Part shown: piece by piece, positions 1 to 10,556 of the stretch
How the letters are laid out: every line of letters starts with the position of its first letter
Numbering within the stretch: position 1 is the first letter of the stretch
Assembly: GCF_014490575.1 (NCBI RefSeq)
Contig: NZ_CP061033.1
Location: 1,736,001-1,800,000, forward strand
Origin: Corynebacterium zhongnanshanii
Lineage (GTDB): Bacteria > Actinomycetota > Actinomycetes > Mycobacteriales > Mycobacteriaceae
Direction: 5' to 3'
Length of the DNA stretch: 64,000 bases
The notes under the pieces: generated by a model
The model's database searches: none
What the model was told of the DNA's origin: nothing
Seen by the model: only the letters and a program-made list of their open reading frames with translations
Translations under genes and position numbers: made by a program

Positions 1-469
1 GCAGGGAGCCATCTTCGCGTTCGGCTCCTGGTGTGTTCCCAGGCTGGCTGAGGTCAACGCTGAGAAGGTCGGCAGGCTCGGTGATCTCGAGGCGCTCAAG
101 CACTGGGGTGCTGTCCGTAGTGCCGGTGCACCATGCGATGTAGAGGCTGCGGGTGCTTCTTTCTTGGCGCTCTTGACCGGCTTTGCCCGGCTTGCGAATG
201 AACTGTAGTTGGGCCCCATGCTCGGCGAGGTAGGCCTTCACCTGGGCTGTGAGCTCTTCGCCGAGCGCTTCCCCGTCGAGGATGTCCCGTCCCCATCCCC
301 CGAAGTGTTCCAGTGCGAGGACAACACGGCCGGGTTTGGCCGTGCCCGGCAGAGGCTCATTCGATCCTGACGAGCACAGTGTGGCTGCGTCAAGATTCTC
401 GCTCACGTCTGTGCGCGCACCGGGTGGGGTGACGCACTGTCCTGCGCGGGGGTTTCTCTGTGTGGGCAT
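1..469 (-). CDS. Sucrase/ferredoxin-like protein, N-terminal part (cut by window edge)
   Basis: Read on the minus strand, an ATG at 469 opens a frame that stays open to the window edge, giving about 156 residues. It contains the stretch LEHFGGWGRDILDGEALG followed by a helix-rich AQVKAYLAEHG region and QLQFIRKPGKAG, which resembles the actinobacterial sucrase/ferredoxin-like (Suc_Fer) family, thioredoxin-fold proteins of unclear role. It starts 36 nt after the imuB stop and on the same strand, so it is probably the third gene of the SOS-controlled imuA'-imuB unit. In other actinobacteria dnaE2 often accompanies this cassette, but the part visible here is not dnaE2. The family call comes from pattern recognition and the C-terminus is missing. 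Confidence 0.75.
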   Translation of the reverse strand, partial: MPTQRNPRAGQCVTPPGARTDVSENLDAATLCSSGSNEPLPGTAKPGRVVLALEHFGGWGRDILDGEALGEELTAQVKAYLAEHGAQLQFIRKPGKAGQERQERSTRSLYIAWCTGTTDSTPVLERLEITEPADLLSVDLSQPGNTPGAEREDGSL

Positions 470-505
470 GTGTTTAGGCTATCACTGCGGTGGTGGCCCG
501 CTTTT

Positions 506-2185
506 TCAGTATGTTGCTTCTATCCTCCACTGTGTTCCTTTGCTGACAAGTAGGTATGCGCTGGTGGTACCGTCGGCATCTTCGGCGCTGACTTGCAGGC
601 GCGCGTAGCGTTTTCCTTCGGCCCACCACTGTTCATCGACGGGCCACGGCCCTGCCCACCCTGTGATGGTGTAGCGGCGAGCACCCCACTGGAGGGTGGA
701 CGGGCGGGCACTCAGCATGCCCCGTCCCGTCACGTACAGCGCGGTGCCGTCACTGTCTACAACCTGCACACGCGCAGCGGGGTGTACGGCAGGGGCGTTG
801 CTGTCCGCGGGCGCCGCCGCAGGCGTTCCGATCAGCGCCGGCAGAGGCGAGATCAGCTGCCCTTCCCACGCACGGGTGGGCAGGGCTGTGATTGCCTCGG
901 GATCCTCCTCCCCGTAGGGCACCGTCACGATGCGGCCGGCCACAGCCCGCCCGCCCTGGTGAATGGGGCGCTGCACGGCATTCATCCCGATCAGCGCTTG
1001 GGCTCGGCCCGCGGCGGCGCGAGCTGCCCGGATGCCTTCGTCGGGGCCGCCCCACAGGGGCATATCGATGGTTCCGGCGGGGACAGTGTCCAACGGGACC
1101 AGTTCGAGACATTGGATACCCGCCGGCACGTGTTCGTACTCCTGATCGTGCAGCACTGAGCCGAGGCGGGTGATCCATCCATCGAGTTGCCAGCGCACGC
1201 GCTGAGCTGTGTCCTGCTCTGTCAGGGGTTCCCGGCATCGCCAGATGCGTTCGATGACCGTTGGCCCCTCGTATCCTGCGGGCGCGGTGAGATAGGCGCG
1301 CACCGCGAGCCTGAGGCATGCGTCACCGGCAGCGCTCAGTTCCGCATGAAGCTGCGATGCCACGTGGCGTGCCACGAAGGCTGCGGTCTCTGTGCTGGCG
1401 ATGGGATGCTCTGCCTCATGGCGCACCTCCACGTGCTCTTCGCGGGCTCGTGGCGCGATGGTGCGGCTGTCCTCGTTGCAGGCGATGCGGTGCCATGGCA
1501 CCGCATCGCTGCCAAAGCGTGCTGCTACATCCGCCCGGTCCAACGCGGCAAAGTCCCGCATGGTCTTCATGCCCAGTTGCTGCAGGGTATGCACCAACGC
1601 ATAGGGGGCGTCCAGCGCCGGTTCCACGCTCATCATCGCCAAGGGAAGGTGCTCGATGAAGTGGCCGACCTGCCCTGGCGGTATGTTCTTCCCCGAGCGT
1701 GCCGCCCACACTGCGGACACCACATCGTCCGAGGTTCCGGCGAGACAATCAGCGTTAATCCTCACTGCGGCGTCCAGTAGCTTTTCCACCGCCACGTCTT
1801 CCGATCCATAGAAGTTCGCCAAGGACCCCATGGGGAAGGCCAACAGGCCAGGCCGGATGGTCTCCACGCACGCGGACACACTGTCCAGGGCGGCCACAAC
1901 ATCTTCATGGGTGGCCGCCTGCAGCATCGGGTCATCGGGGGCGATGTTCAGCGTGGGGCAGGCGGCCAGCGCATGGCGCTGCTTCATGCCCATGCGCACA
2001 CCACACCTCCGCGCTGCCGCATTGCACGCCATCACCTTGTGTTCCGCGATCACAGCTGCCGGTTCCAGAACATTCCAGCCCAGGGCTTGCCCCACGGCGT
2101 ACACCGGCCAGTCCGGAAACCACAGCACCGTCACTCGCCTGTGCACGTGGGCAGGGGCGGCGTTGCTCACAGGTAGCGCGCTCAT
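506..2185 (-). CDS. imuB: ImuB, Y-family polymerase-like mutasome subunit
   Basis: A 559-residue protein opening with VTVLWFPDWPVYAVG, the hallmark start of ImuB. ImuB is a catalytically dead Y-family polymerase that bridges the beta clamp, ImuA' and the error-prone polymerase DnaE2 during SOS mutagenesis. The acidic SIDE-type catalytic motif of active family members is replaced by a stretch around RPGLLAFPMGS. Near residue 378 IDMPLWGG resembles the QLPLWG-type clamp-binding motif of mycobacterial ImuB. Its ATG overlaps the imuA' stop by 4 nt (ATGA), so translation is coupled. No dnaE2 is visible in the window and would have to lie elsewhere. Confidence 0.93.
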   Translation of the reverse strand: MSALPVSNAAPAHVHRRVTVLWFPDWPVYAVGQALGWNVLEPAAVIAEHKVMACNAAARRCGVRMGMKQRHALAACPTLNIAPDDPMLQAATHEDVVAALDSVSACVETIRPGLLAFPMGSLANFYGSEDVAVEKLLDAAVRINADCLAGTSDDVVSAVWAARSGKNIPPGQVGHFIEHLPLAMMSVEPALDAPYALVHTLQQLGMKTMRDFAALDRADVAARFGSDAVPWHRIACNEDSRTIAPRAREEHVEVRHEAEHPIASTETAAFVARHVASQLHAELSAAGDACLRLAVRAYLTAPAGYEGPTVIERIWRCREPLTEQDTAQRVRWQLDGWITRLGSVLHDQEYEHVPAGIQCLELVPLDTVPAGTIDMPLWGGPDEGIRAARAAAGRAQALIGMNAVQRPIHQGGRAVAGRIVTVPYGEEDPEAITALPTRAWEGQLISPLPALIGTPAAAPADSNAPAVHPAARVQVVDSDGTALYVTGRGMLSARPSTLQWGARRYTITGWAGPWPVDEQWWAEGKRYARLQVSAEDADGTTSAYLLVSKGTQWRIEATY

Positions 2186-2916
2186 CGGGCTATCCTCTCC
2201 TGCTGCTCTGCCCTCATGCCTTCAGGAGCTGCGAGCTCATCCCCTGCCGGGTCATTCCACCGTGCACCCACGTGAGCGTGAAAGCGCCGCGGTGGCTGTG
2301 CCTTACCCCAGGCGCGCCCGGCCACTTCTACAGCCCGCACTCGTCCGCTCCCGCGGCCCAGGCCCACGATTCCGCTCACGTGCATGTCTATGTGCACGCG
2401 CGCGCCCGGCCACTGTCCCCCGCAGACCACCAAGGCACATTCGCTCTTGTTCAGCCGCGCCTCGACCGGGCGGGCAAACGTGGGGCTCACTCCCACCTCC
2501 CCCAGCGGGGGTTTGTACATGACCATGTCCATCCCCTCAACCAGCGTGGCCAGCACTGCCGCCGCGTGCGGATCCGCATCGGGAACCAGCACCAAGCGCT
2601 CGATGTCACCACCTGCCGCTTCCACGGCAGCCACCGCCAGGTTGGGGTGATTCACCACGGCCGCACATCCTCCGTGGGCGGTGAGTGCTGCGAGCATGCT
2701 CACCAACGCTGCCGGGCAATTAGACACCTGCGTCACGGCACCACGCGGCAGCCCGCCGAGATCCAGAACATCTTCCATCCACGGCGGCACCGGCGCAGGC
2801 GACGATACCTGCAGGTCCGCAGCCCGCGGCCCCTGCCCCGCTGATTCGATGCCCCGGATTTTCTTGCGAAGCATATCCAACGTGTGTTCGTTATTATGAT
2901 TGAGTGCGACCCCCAT
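2182..2916 (-). CDS. imuA': ImuA' (RecA-like mutasome protein)
   Basis: A 244-residue protein upstream of and overlapping imuB. It has RecA/SulA-type layout: an N-terminal helix with LRKKIRGIES, then LDLGGLPRGAVTQVS where a RecA Walker A loop would lie, then LVLVPDADPHAAAVLATLVEGMDMVM. No intact GxxxxGKT is present, as is usual for ImuA'. It is thought to work with ImuB and DnaE2 in damage-induced mutagenesis. The start ATG at 2916 is preceded by a strong GGAGG about 8 nt upstream. A perfect LexA-type palindrome lies about 120 nt before the start, predicting SOS induction of the cassette. Confidence 0.85.
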   Translation of the reverse strand: MGVALNHNNEHTLDMLRKKIRGIESAGQGPRAADLQVSSPAPVPPWMEDVLDLGGLPRGAVTQVSNCPAALVSMLAALTAHGGCAAVVNHPNLAVAAVEAAGGDIERLVLVPDADPHAAAVLATLVEGMDMVMYKPPLGEVGVSPTFARPVEARLNKSECALVVCGGQWPGARVHIDMHVSGIVGLGRGSGRVRAVEVAGRAWGKAQPPRRFHAHVGARWNDPAGDELAAPEGMRAEQQERIAR

Positions 2917-2954
2917 TGCTTATCCTCCTTCACTCAACGAAAATCATCCGCAAT

Positions 2955-2968
2955 GATCAGTACTGATC
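2955..2968. repeat. 14-bp perfect palindrome in the imuA' leader
   Basis: GATCAGTACTGATC is self-complementary over its full length and lies between the LexA box and the imuA' start. It could be a second regulator site or chance; it does not match the SOS-box consensus. Confidence 0.4.
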
Positions 2969-3038
2969 CTGTTGTACAGGCCACGTCCTACACTGACCTC
3001 CCCGCATCATCACGAAAGCCCTTGTGGTAGAATTTTTT

Positions 3039-3054
3039 TAGAACACCCGTTCTA
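3039..3054 (-). promoter_or_regulatory. LexA (SOS) box upstream of imuA'-imuB
   Basis: TAGAACACCCGTTCTA is a perfect inverted repeat (TAGAAC, 4-nt centre, GTTCTA) close to the actinobacterial LexA consensus TCGAAC-N4-GTTCGA. It sits in an AT-rich patch upstream of imuA', where LexA repression of the mutasome operon is expected. It also lies about 90 nt from the divergent gene at 3142. Confidence 0.85.
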
Positions 3055-3141
3055 TAAAACATAGAATAAACTAGCCCCTGCGCCCCGTCAAGCGGCAAAT
3101 CAGCCCCGACACACCACCTCCGTCCACTACACTGGTCACCC

Positions 3142-3543
3142 ATGACCCCACCAACACCAACCACTCCACAACCCGTCCGCGTGGGCAGCGCAGCACTCCT
3201 CGGCCTCGCCGTCGCCGCCACGGCAGCCCCCGTCGGTGTTGGCTTCAAAATGATCGCACTCACCCTCACCGCCGCCGCGGCACTCCTGCTGATCTTCAAC
3301 CACCCCTACCGCCGCGACGTCCGCGCCGCCGTGGAGGCCCGCGGCGCCACCTATCGCACGTCAGCAAACCAGGTCATGCCGCTGCTCCCCCTCTGGCTCG
3401 CGCTCATGGCCCTGCCCACCGTGCACTTCAGCTCGACGACCGCCGCGTGGGTGACGGCCGGCGTCGTATATCTTCTTGCGGCAGGATACAGCTACCTCGT
3501 CGTCCCCCACATTGATGGCACGGCGCACCTGCGTCGTCGATAA
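3142..3543 (+). CDS. Small four-helix membrane protein, unknown function
   Basis: A 133-residue protein with four predicted hydrophobic segments at roughly residues 17-33, 36-52, 76-92 and 100-120, and an Arg-rich tail (HLRRR). I do not recognise the family. A TACACT box at 3128-3133 lies 8 nt before the ATG and no Shine-Dalgarno is visible, so the mRNA may be leaderless. It is divergent from imuA', with the LexA box in the shared intergenic region. A hairpin follows the stop codon. Confidence 0.75.
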   Translation: MTPPTPTTPQPVRVGSAALLGLAVAATAAPVGVGFKMIALTLTAAAALLLIFNHPYRRDVRAAVEARGATYRTSANQVMPLLPLWLALMALPTVHFSSTTAAWVTAGVVYLLAAGYSYLVVPHIDGTAHLRRR

Positions 3544-3548
3544 AAAGA

Positions 3549-3585
3549 GGGCGCCGATCCCCTTAGTGCATAGAGATCGACGCCC
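3549..3585. terminator. Hairpin between convergent genes
   Basis: GGGCGCCGATC pairs with GATCGACGCCC with one mismatch, between the stop codons of the convergent genes ending at 3543 and 3618. There is no clear T tract, so termination is inferred from position and stem. Confidence 0.55.
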
Positions 3586-3617
3586 AGCGCACCCCTCACC
3601 GGGTCGCGACAGGAAAA

Positions 3618-4364
3618 CTAGCTGCTACCGAAGGCGGACTTCAGGGAGCCCAACCCGCCAGCGCCACCCGTGTTACCCGAACCCGAAGAGTTGCTGGAGC
3701 CGCTCGAACCGCTGCCCAGTGCCGACTTCGCCACCACCACAGGCTGACCATTGTCGAAGACCTTGTAGTTGTTGAAAGCAGCTCCCACACGAGCGCCAGC
3801 ACCATTCTTGTAGGTGCCCTCCTTTTCTGGAGCCTTCCAGGTGAAGTCCACGATCAGTGGCTTCGATGGGGACACCTTGACGGACTGCTTGATCAGCAGA
3901 CCCTCCTTCAGGGACACGCGTGCCACCTGACGATCCTTCTCCGTCACAGAGGAGTACTCGCCCTGCTTCAAGACAGCTGGAGCGCTTCCCAGCAGGCCAT
4001 TCTTGAAAGTCTCCACCTTCGTCAGCGTGAAGCCCGCCGGCATCCAGTCCACCACCTCGTGGACGGCGGTCTCATTGTTGGTCACGCCAACAATTTCCAC
4101 GCGCACCTTCACCTCCGCGCCAGGAGCGACCGTGGAGGCGCCGTGGATCTGGCTGTACACGTCCGCATTCCAAGCCGGCCCGCCCACGTTACCCAAGCGC
4201 ACCTTCTGGCCGGTTGGCACCGCCAGGTCGCCACCGCCCAAGGAGCCGATCGCGCCGCCCAGATTACCGAGAGATCCCTGCGCAGAAGCAGCACCTGCGG
4301 TGCCGAACGACAAGGCCGCGGCGGTCGCTACAATCGCGGCCCCACGGAACAACTTACGAGCCAT
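3618..4364 (-). CDS. Secreted protein of unknown function with Ser/Gly-rich tail
   Basis: A 248-residue protein with a classical signal peptide: MARKLFRG, a hydrophobic Ala-rich core, and an A-S-A cleavage site near residue 28. The mature part starts with a Gly-rich linker, continues into a beta-rich domain (VKVRVEIVGVTNNETAVHEV, MPAGFTLTKVETF) and ends in a Ser/Gly/Asn low-complexity tail of about 35 residues. The middle resembles DUF11/Ig-like surface domains in texture only, and no family can be named with confidence. An AAAGGA Shine-Dalgarno lies about 9 nt upstream and falls inside a short palindrome (4373-4387). The gene stands alone, convergent with the 3142 gene. Confidence 0.8.
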   Translation of the reverse strand: MARKLFRGAAIVATAAALSFGTAGAASAQGSLGNLGGAIGSLGGGDLAVPTGQKVRLGNVGGPAWNADVYSQIHGASTVAPGAEVKVRVEIVGVTNNETAVHEVVDWMPAGFTLTKVETFKNGLLGSAPAVLKQGEYSSVTEKDRQVARVSLKEGLLIKQSVKVSPSKPLIVDFTWKAPEKEGTYKNGAGARVGAAFNNYKVFDNGQPVVVAKSALGSGSSGSSNSSGSGNTGGAGGLGSLKSAFGSS

Positions 4365-4372
4365 GAGTAAGG

Positions 4373-4387
4373 TCCTTTCTTAAAGGA
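4373..4387 (-). promoter_or_regulatory. Palindrome covering the Shine-Dalgarno of the secreted-protein gene
   Basis: TCCTTTCTTAAAGGA has 6-bp arms around a 3-nt centre, and on the minus strand the right arm supplies the ribosome-binding sequence. A related palindrome, TTTCTTAAAGAAA, lies at 4421-4433. It may be a mRNA hairpin that masks the ribosome site, or paired operator half-sites. Confidence 0.4.
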
Positions 4388-4518
4388 AAACAACGTCATG
4401 AGAGAGCATAACCGTTTCCTTTTCTTAAAGAAATATAAACGCGCGAAAAGGATTACGTTTCCCTACCCCCTACCCCTTGCTGCCTGGGCTCAGCTGCCCC
4501 GCGCACAGCGCACGCGGA

Positions 4519-4572
4519 AAGCCCCCGCGGGACATCCGCGCCTGGCGCGGCGCGGATCCCACGGGGGCTTCT
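4519..4572. terminator. Strong hairpin downstream of guaA
   Basis: AAGCCCCCG (4519 on) pairs with CGGGGGCTT (ending 4570), and an inner ATCCGCGCC/GGCGCGGAT stem extends the helix. It lies just past the guaA stop on the minus strand. No clear U tract follows. Confidence 0.75.
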
Positions 4573-4609
4573 CCTTCAAGGCAGGAGCTCTCACACAACG
4601 CGCGTGAGC

Positions 4610-6190
4610 TTACTCCCACTCGATAGTTCCCGGTGGCTTGGACGTCACATCCAGCACCACGCGGTTGACCCCGTCCACCTCATTGGTGATGCGGGTGGAG
4701 ATCTTCTCCAAAACCTCGTACGGCACGCGCGTCCAGTCGGCCGTCATCGCGTCCTCGGAGGATACAGGGCGCAGCACAATCGGGTGACCGTAGGTACGGC
4801 CGTCACCCTGCACGCCCACGGAGCGGACATCCGCCAGCAGCACCACTGGGCACTGCCAGATGGTGTTGTCCAGGCCGGCGGCGGTCAGCTCGGCACGTGC
4901 GATGGCATCCGCCACGCGCAGGATCTCCAGGCGCTCCTCCGTCACCTCACCGATGATGCGGATTCCCAAGCCAGGGCCGGGGAATGGCTGGCGTGCCACG
5001 ATCTCCTCCGGCAGGCCCAGCTCCCGGCCAACCGCGCGCACTTCGTCTTTAAAGAGCAGGCGCAGCGGCTCCACCAGCTCGAACTCCACATCATCAGGGA
5101 GGCCGCCCACATTGTGGTGGCTCTTGATGTTCGCGGTACCCGATCCCCCGCCGGACTCCACCACATCCGGGTACAGGGTACCCTGCACCAGGTAGTCCAC
5201 CGTGGAGCCTTCCGGAGCGGACTCCAGCACGCCGGCCACAGCGCGCTCAAAGGAGCGGATAAACTCCGCGCCGATCGCCTTGCGCTTGGCCTCTGGGTCC
5301 GTCACGCCGGCGAGCTTGTTCAAAAACGCCTCGCGCTCGTCCACCGTCACCAGCTTCGCGCCGGTGGCTGCCACGAAGTCCTTTTCCACCTGCTCGCGCT
5401 CGCCCTGGCGGAGCAGACCATGGTCCACGAACACACAGGTCAAGCGGTCCCCAATGGCGCGCTGCACCAGAGCTGCCGCCACGGCGGAATCCACGCCGCC
5501 GGACAGTCCACAGATCGCGCGGCCTTCCGGCCCCACCTGCTCACGCACCTGCTCAATCAGCTGCTCGGCAATGTTGCCTGCTGTCCACGTAGGCTCCAGG
5601 CCCGCGAAGTCCAGGAGGAAGCGGCGTAGCACTTCTTGGCCGTGAGGGGAATGCAGCACCTCGGGGTGGTATTGCACACCGGCCATGCGCCGGGTCTCGC
5701 ACTCGAAGGCGGCGACCGGCGCACCCTCGGTGGTGGCGGTGACATCAAAGCCCTCGGGCGCCTCAGAGACGGAATCGCCGTGGCTCATCCACACCTGGTG
5801 CGTATCCTCAAAGCCGGTGTGGAGGCTACCGCCGCTGACCTGCATGTCGGTACGGCCGTACTCCCGCAGGCCGGTCTTCGCCACCGTGCCACCCAGGGCG
5901 TTGGTCATGGCCTGGAACCCGTAGCAGATACCAAACACGGGAACGCCCAGGTCCAGCAGACCATCCTGCAAGGCTGGGGCTCCATCCTCGTACACCGACG
6001 ACGGTCCGCCGGACAGAATCAGCGCCGCCGGGTTCTTCGCCGCAACCTCCTCGGCGCTGACGGTGTGCGGAATCACCTCAGAATACAAGTTGCACTCACG
6101 CACGCGGCGCGCGATGAGCTGTGCATATTGCGCGCCGAAGTCCACAACAAGGACTGGGCGCGGGGCATTAGTGGAGTGTTCATTCGTCAC
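4610..6190 (-). CDS. guaA: GMP synthase (glutamine-hydrolysing)
   Basis: A 526-residue protein converting XMP, ATP and glutamine to GMP. The N-terminal class I amidotransferase domain shows the nucleophile elbow GICYG near residue 89 and the downstream HPE of [13 protein letters not shown]. The ATP pyrophosphatase domain has the SGGVDS loop, and the C-terminal dimerisation domain ends [11 protein letters not shown]. Length is normal for the family. It is the last gene of guaB-guaB3-guaA, 46 nt after guaB3, and is followed by a hairpin terminator. Confidence 0.98.
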   Translation of the reverse strand: MTNEHSTNAPRPVLVVDFGAQYAQLIARRVRECNLYSEVIPHTVSAEEVAAKNPAALILSGGPSSVYEDGAPALQDGLLDLGVPVFGICYGFQAMTNALGGTVAKTGLREYGRTDMQVSGGSLHTGFEDTHQVWMSHGDSVSEAPEGFDVTATTEGAPVAAFECETRRMAGVQYHPEVLHSPHGQEVLRRFLLDFAGLEPTWTAGNIAEQLIEQVREQVGPEGRAICGLSGGVDSAVAAALVQRAIGDRLTCVFVDHGLLRQGEREQVEKDFVAATGAKLVTVDEREAFLNKLAGVTDPEAKRKAIGAEFIRSFERAVAGVLESAPEGSTVDYLVQGTLYPDVVESGGGSGTANIKSHHNVGGLPDDVEFELVEPLRLLFKDEVRAVGRELGLPEEIVARQPFPGPGLGIRIIGEVTEERLEILRVADAIARAELTAAGLDNTIWQCPVVLLADVRSVGVQGDGRTYGHPIVLRPVSSEDAMTADWTRVPYEVLEKISTRITNEVDGVNRVVLDVTSKPPGTIEWE

Positions 6191-6236
6191 GATACTTCAG
6201 CTTACCTTTTCGCCTAATAGTTCCCCTGGACAGTCC

Positions 6237-7391
6237 CTAGCGGACGACCAAACCCACTTTCTGGAAGCTCTTCACATCGGTGTATCCGCACTTGGCCATG
6301 GATCGACGCACCGCGCCCACCAAGTCCTCATCACCGAACGGGCTGGAGGTCGGTCCGAACAGCAACCGCTCCAGAGACACGGGTTCCTGCACACCCACGG
6401 ATTCGATCACGCCGCGCGGCGCGCTGGGGTGCGCCGCGGTGGACGGCCAGAACACATTGGGAGTGCCGGCGCAGTCCGCTGCGGCCAGAGGCGCTCCCAG
6501 GGACACAGCGTCCGCACCGCAGGCCAATGCCTTGGCAATATCGCCCGAGGTGCTCAGGGCGGAATCAGCGATGACGTGGACGTACCGTCCACCGGTCTCG
6601 TCCAGGTAATCCCGGCGCGCATAGGCCGCATCCGCAATAGCCGTGGCCATCGGCACATCAATGCCCAACACGTCGTTGTTGGTGGTCGGTCCCGAACCAA
6701 CAATCACACCCGCCGCACCGGTGCGCATCAAGTGCAACGCCGTAGTGTAATCCACCACACCACCGGCGATGACAGGAACATCCAAGGAGCCAATAAACTC
6801 CTTCAAGTTCAGCGGCTCACCGTCGCGGTGCACGTGCTCAGCGGACACCAGGGTGCCCTGAATCACCAGAAGATCCACACCGGAAGCAATCACGAACGGA
6901 GCCAGCTCACGCGCGTTCTGAGGAGATACACGCACACCAAAACGCACGCCCGAATCCCGCACGGTCTGCAGGCGCTCGGCCAGCAGCTCCCTGTTCAACG
7001 GCATCGCGTGGTACTTCTGCAGTACCCGGTTGCTGAGGTTCGCGTCATTGACGTACTCATCCTGCAGCGAGGCTTCCGCGATCTCCTGCAGCGAGGCTTC
7101 CACGATCTCCTGCAGGGCAGCCTCTAAGTTCTCAGCGCGCCCCCACAGACCCTCGGCATTGATGACCGGCAAACCGCCCATCTTCCCGAACTCGATAGCA
7201 AATTGTGGGGAGACCACAGCGTCCGAAGGGTGCGCCATCACGGGGATGTCGAACTGGTAGGCGTCGATTTTCCACGACATATCTACGTCGTGGGAGCTAC
7301 GCGTACGGCGGGAGGGAACGATATCGACCTGGTTGAGGCCGTACACGCGGCGCGCCGTCCGGCCGCGTCCGATATCTACAAAATCCTGCAT
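6237..7391 (-). CDS. guaB3: GuaB3, IMP dehydrogenase-like TIM-barrel protein
   Basis: A 384-residue GuaB3-family protein lacking CBS domains, starting MQDFVDIGRGRTARRVYGL as actinobacterial members do. Barrel motifs include GGLPVINAEGLWGR, VIAGGVVDYTTALHLMRTGAAGVIVG and [36 protein letters not shown]. The loop that carries the catalytic Cys in true IMP dehydrogenase reads SGPTTNN here, so the Cys is absent. The function of the family is debated (IMPDH-like or GMP reductase-like). A 24-bp tandem duplication near residues 88-111 inserts an extra LQEI(V/A)EAS unit. It lies between guaB and guaA on one strand. Confidence 0.92.
   Translation of the reverse strand: MQDFVDIGRGRTARRVYGLNQVDIVPSRRTRSSHDVDMSWKIDAYQFDIPVMAHPSDAVVSPQFAIEFGKMGGLPVINAEGLWGRAENLEAALQEIVEASLQEIAEASLQDEYVNDANLSNRVLQKYHAMPLNRELLAERLQTVRDSGVRFGVRVSPQNARELAPFVIASGVDLLVIQGTLVSAEHVHRDGEPLNLKEFIGSLDVPVIAGGVVDYTTALHLMRTGAAGVIVGSGPTTNNDVLGIDVPMATAIADAAYARRDYLDETGGRYVHVIADSALSTSGDIAKALACGADAVSLGAPLAAADCAGTPNVFWPSTAAHPSAPRGVIESVGVQEPVSLERLLFGPTSSPFGDEDLVGAVRRSMAKCGYTDVKSFQKVGLVVR
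7061..7132. repeat. 24-bp in-frame tandem repeat inside guaB3
   Basis: Units at 7061-7084 and 7085-7108 differ at one base (G/A). A more diverged third unit runs 7109-7132. Each adds one copy of an eight-residue helical LQEI.EAS motif, consistent with replication slippage. Confidence 0.85.
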
Positions 7392-7412
7392 GTCACGTCC
7401 TAAGGTTTCCGA

Positions 7413-9484
<2,072 letters not shown>

Positions 9485-9503
9485 GGGCTTGGGGGAATAT
9501 GAG

Positions 9504-9536
9504 AAGGCCGAGCTGGGAGGCTCGGCCTTTGTGTTC
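9504..9536. terminator. Bidirectional intrinsic terminator between DUF5319 gene and rsdA
   Basis: AAGGCCGAGC pairs perfectly with GCTCGGCCTT around a 6-nt loop and is followed by TGTGTT on the plus strand. It serves the convergent genes ending at 9484 and 9570. Confidence 0.9.
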
Positions 9537-9569
9537 TGTGCACACCGGGGGTTTGATACCGAGAGGCTT

Positions 9570-10508
9570 TTACACCGAGGTGCGAGCCGTCGCCCCCATC
9601 GCTGTGGCTGGTTCGTGTGGAGCGGGGGCCGGCGCGATACGCCCGCCCAGAGTATCCCTGAGGGTGGACAGATCCGAAGGCTGCGTGCCGCGCGGTGCGG
9701 CCGGCGCGGTGTTCGCACCGCCCGTTGGGGCACCGGGGGTAGCTCCCGCGGACGGTGCCTGTGGGGACGGTTCCGCTGCCGGCATGGGTGCCGTGGACTC
9801 TCCCGGAGCACCTGTGACGGTGCCCGTGACAACGCCGGTGGCAGTGCCCGTGGAGGAATCCTTCGTGGCGTCCACCGTGGAGGTCTCCGCGGCACTCGTC
9901 GCCGGGTCCTTCGTGGAGTCATCAGCATCAGCCGCTGGGTCCTTCGATGGGTCCTCGGCGGGATCCTTCGGCGCGTCCTCGCGCGAGTCCTTCGCCGCGT
10001 CCTCCTCCGGAGACTTCTCCCCCGCCCCGGGCTCCGCGGTCTTCTTCGCCTTCAGGGCATCAGTTGCGTCGCCGTCCTGGTCCACGCCGGGCTCATTCGG
10101 CGCAACCTCCGGGCTGTCCACGGGCTTTTCCAGCCGAGGCTGGATGAAGTTGTAAGTTGCGATACCGCCCACCGCGATGGTGGCCGCAGCAACGCCGGCC
10201 ACCAGAATGCTCGCAACACCCACGCCACCGGCCGTGGCCGCGAACACGCCACCACGACGCAGATGGCGCCGTCCAAACAGACGCCGCCCGCCCCCACCAG
10301 GCGCTGGATCATCCACACCCTCCGACACCAGCGGCGGTTCCGGCATATCAGCATCAGCCTCAGCACGCGCTGCAGCAAGCAGGTTCAACAGTGGATCCTG
10401 TCCACCGTCAACAGACGCACCCCGACCGAGTTCATCCAACACTCGATCCACGTCAAGAATCTCGGAGAGCTGCTCTCCAACTCCTTGAGGGAGGTCCTTG
10501 TGGCCCAT
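9570..10508 (-). CDS. rsdA: RsdA, membrane anti-sigma-D factor
   Basis: A 312-residue protein immediately downstream of sigD. Residues 1-45 hold the sigma-binding segment with ILDVDRVLDELGRG. A basic stretch (RRLFGRRHLRRG) is followed by one membrane helix near residues 86-108. The remaining 200 residues are a disordered extracytoplasmic Asp/Pro/Ala/Thr-rich region with repeated KDPAEDPSKDP units. This matches RsdA, which holds SigD inactive at the membrane until regulated proteolysis releases it. An AAGGA site lies 5 nt before the ATG. The Asp-Pro repeats are probably length-variable. Confidence 0.88.
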   Translation of the reverse strand: MGHKDLPQGVGEQLSEILDVDRVLDELGRGASVDGGQDPLLNLLAAARAEADADMPEPPLVSEGVDDPAPGGGGRRLFGRRHLRRGGVFAATAGGVGVASILVAGVAAATIAVGGIATYNFIQPRLEKPVDSPEVAPNEPGVDQDGDATDALKAKKTAEPGAGEKSPEEDAAKDSREDAPKDPAEDPSKDPAADADDSTKDPATSAAETSTVDATKDSSTGTATGVVTGTVTGAPGESTAPMPAAEPSPQAPSAGATPGAPTGGANTAPAAPRGTQPSDLSTLRDTLGGRIAPAPAPHEPATAMGATARTSV

Positions 10509-10556
10509 GGCTTTCCTTAAAAAGAGTAAACGAACTGTCCGACGTACTACCGATCC

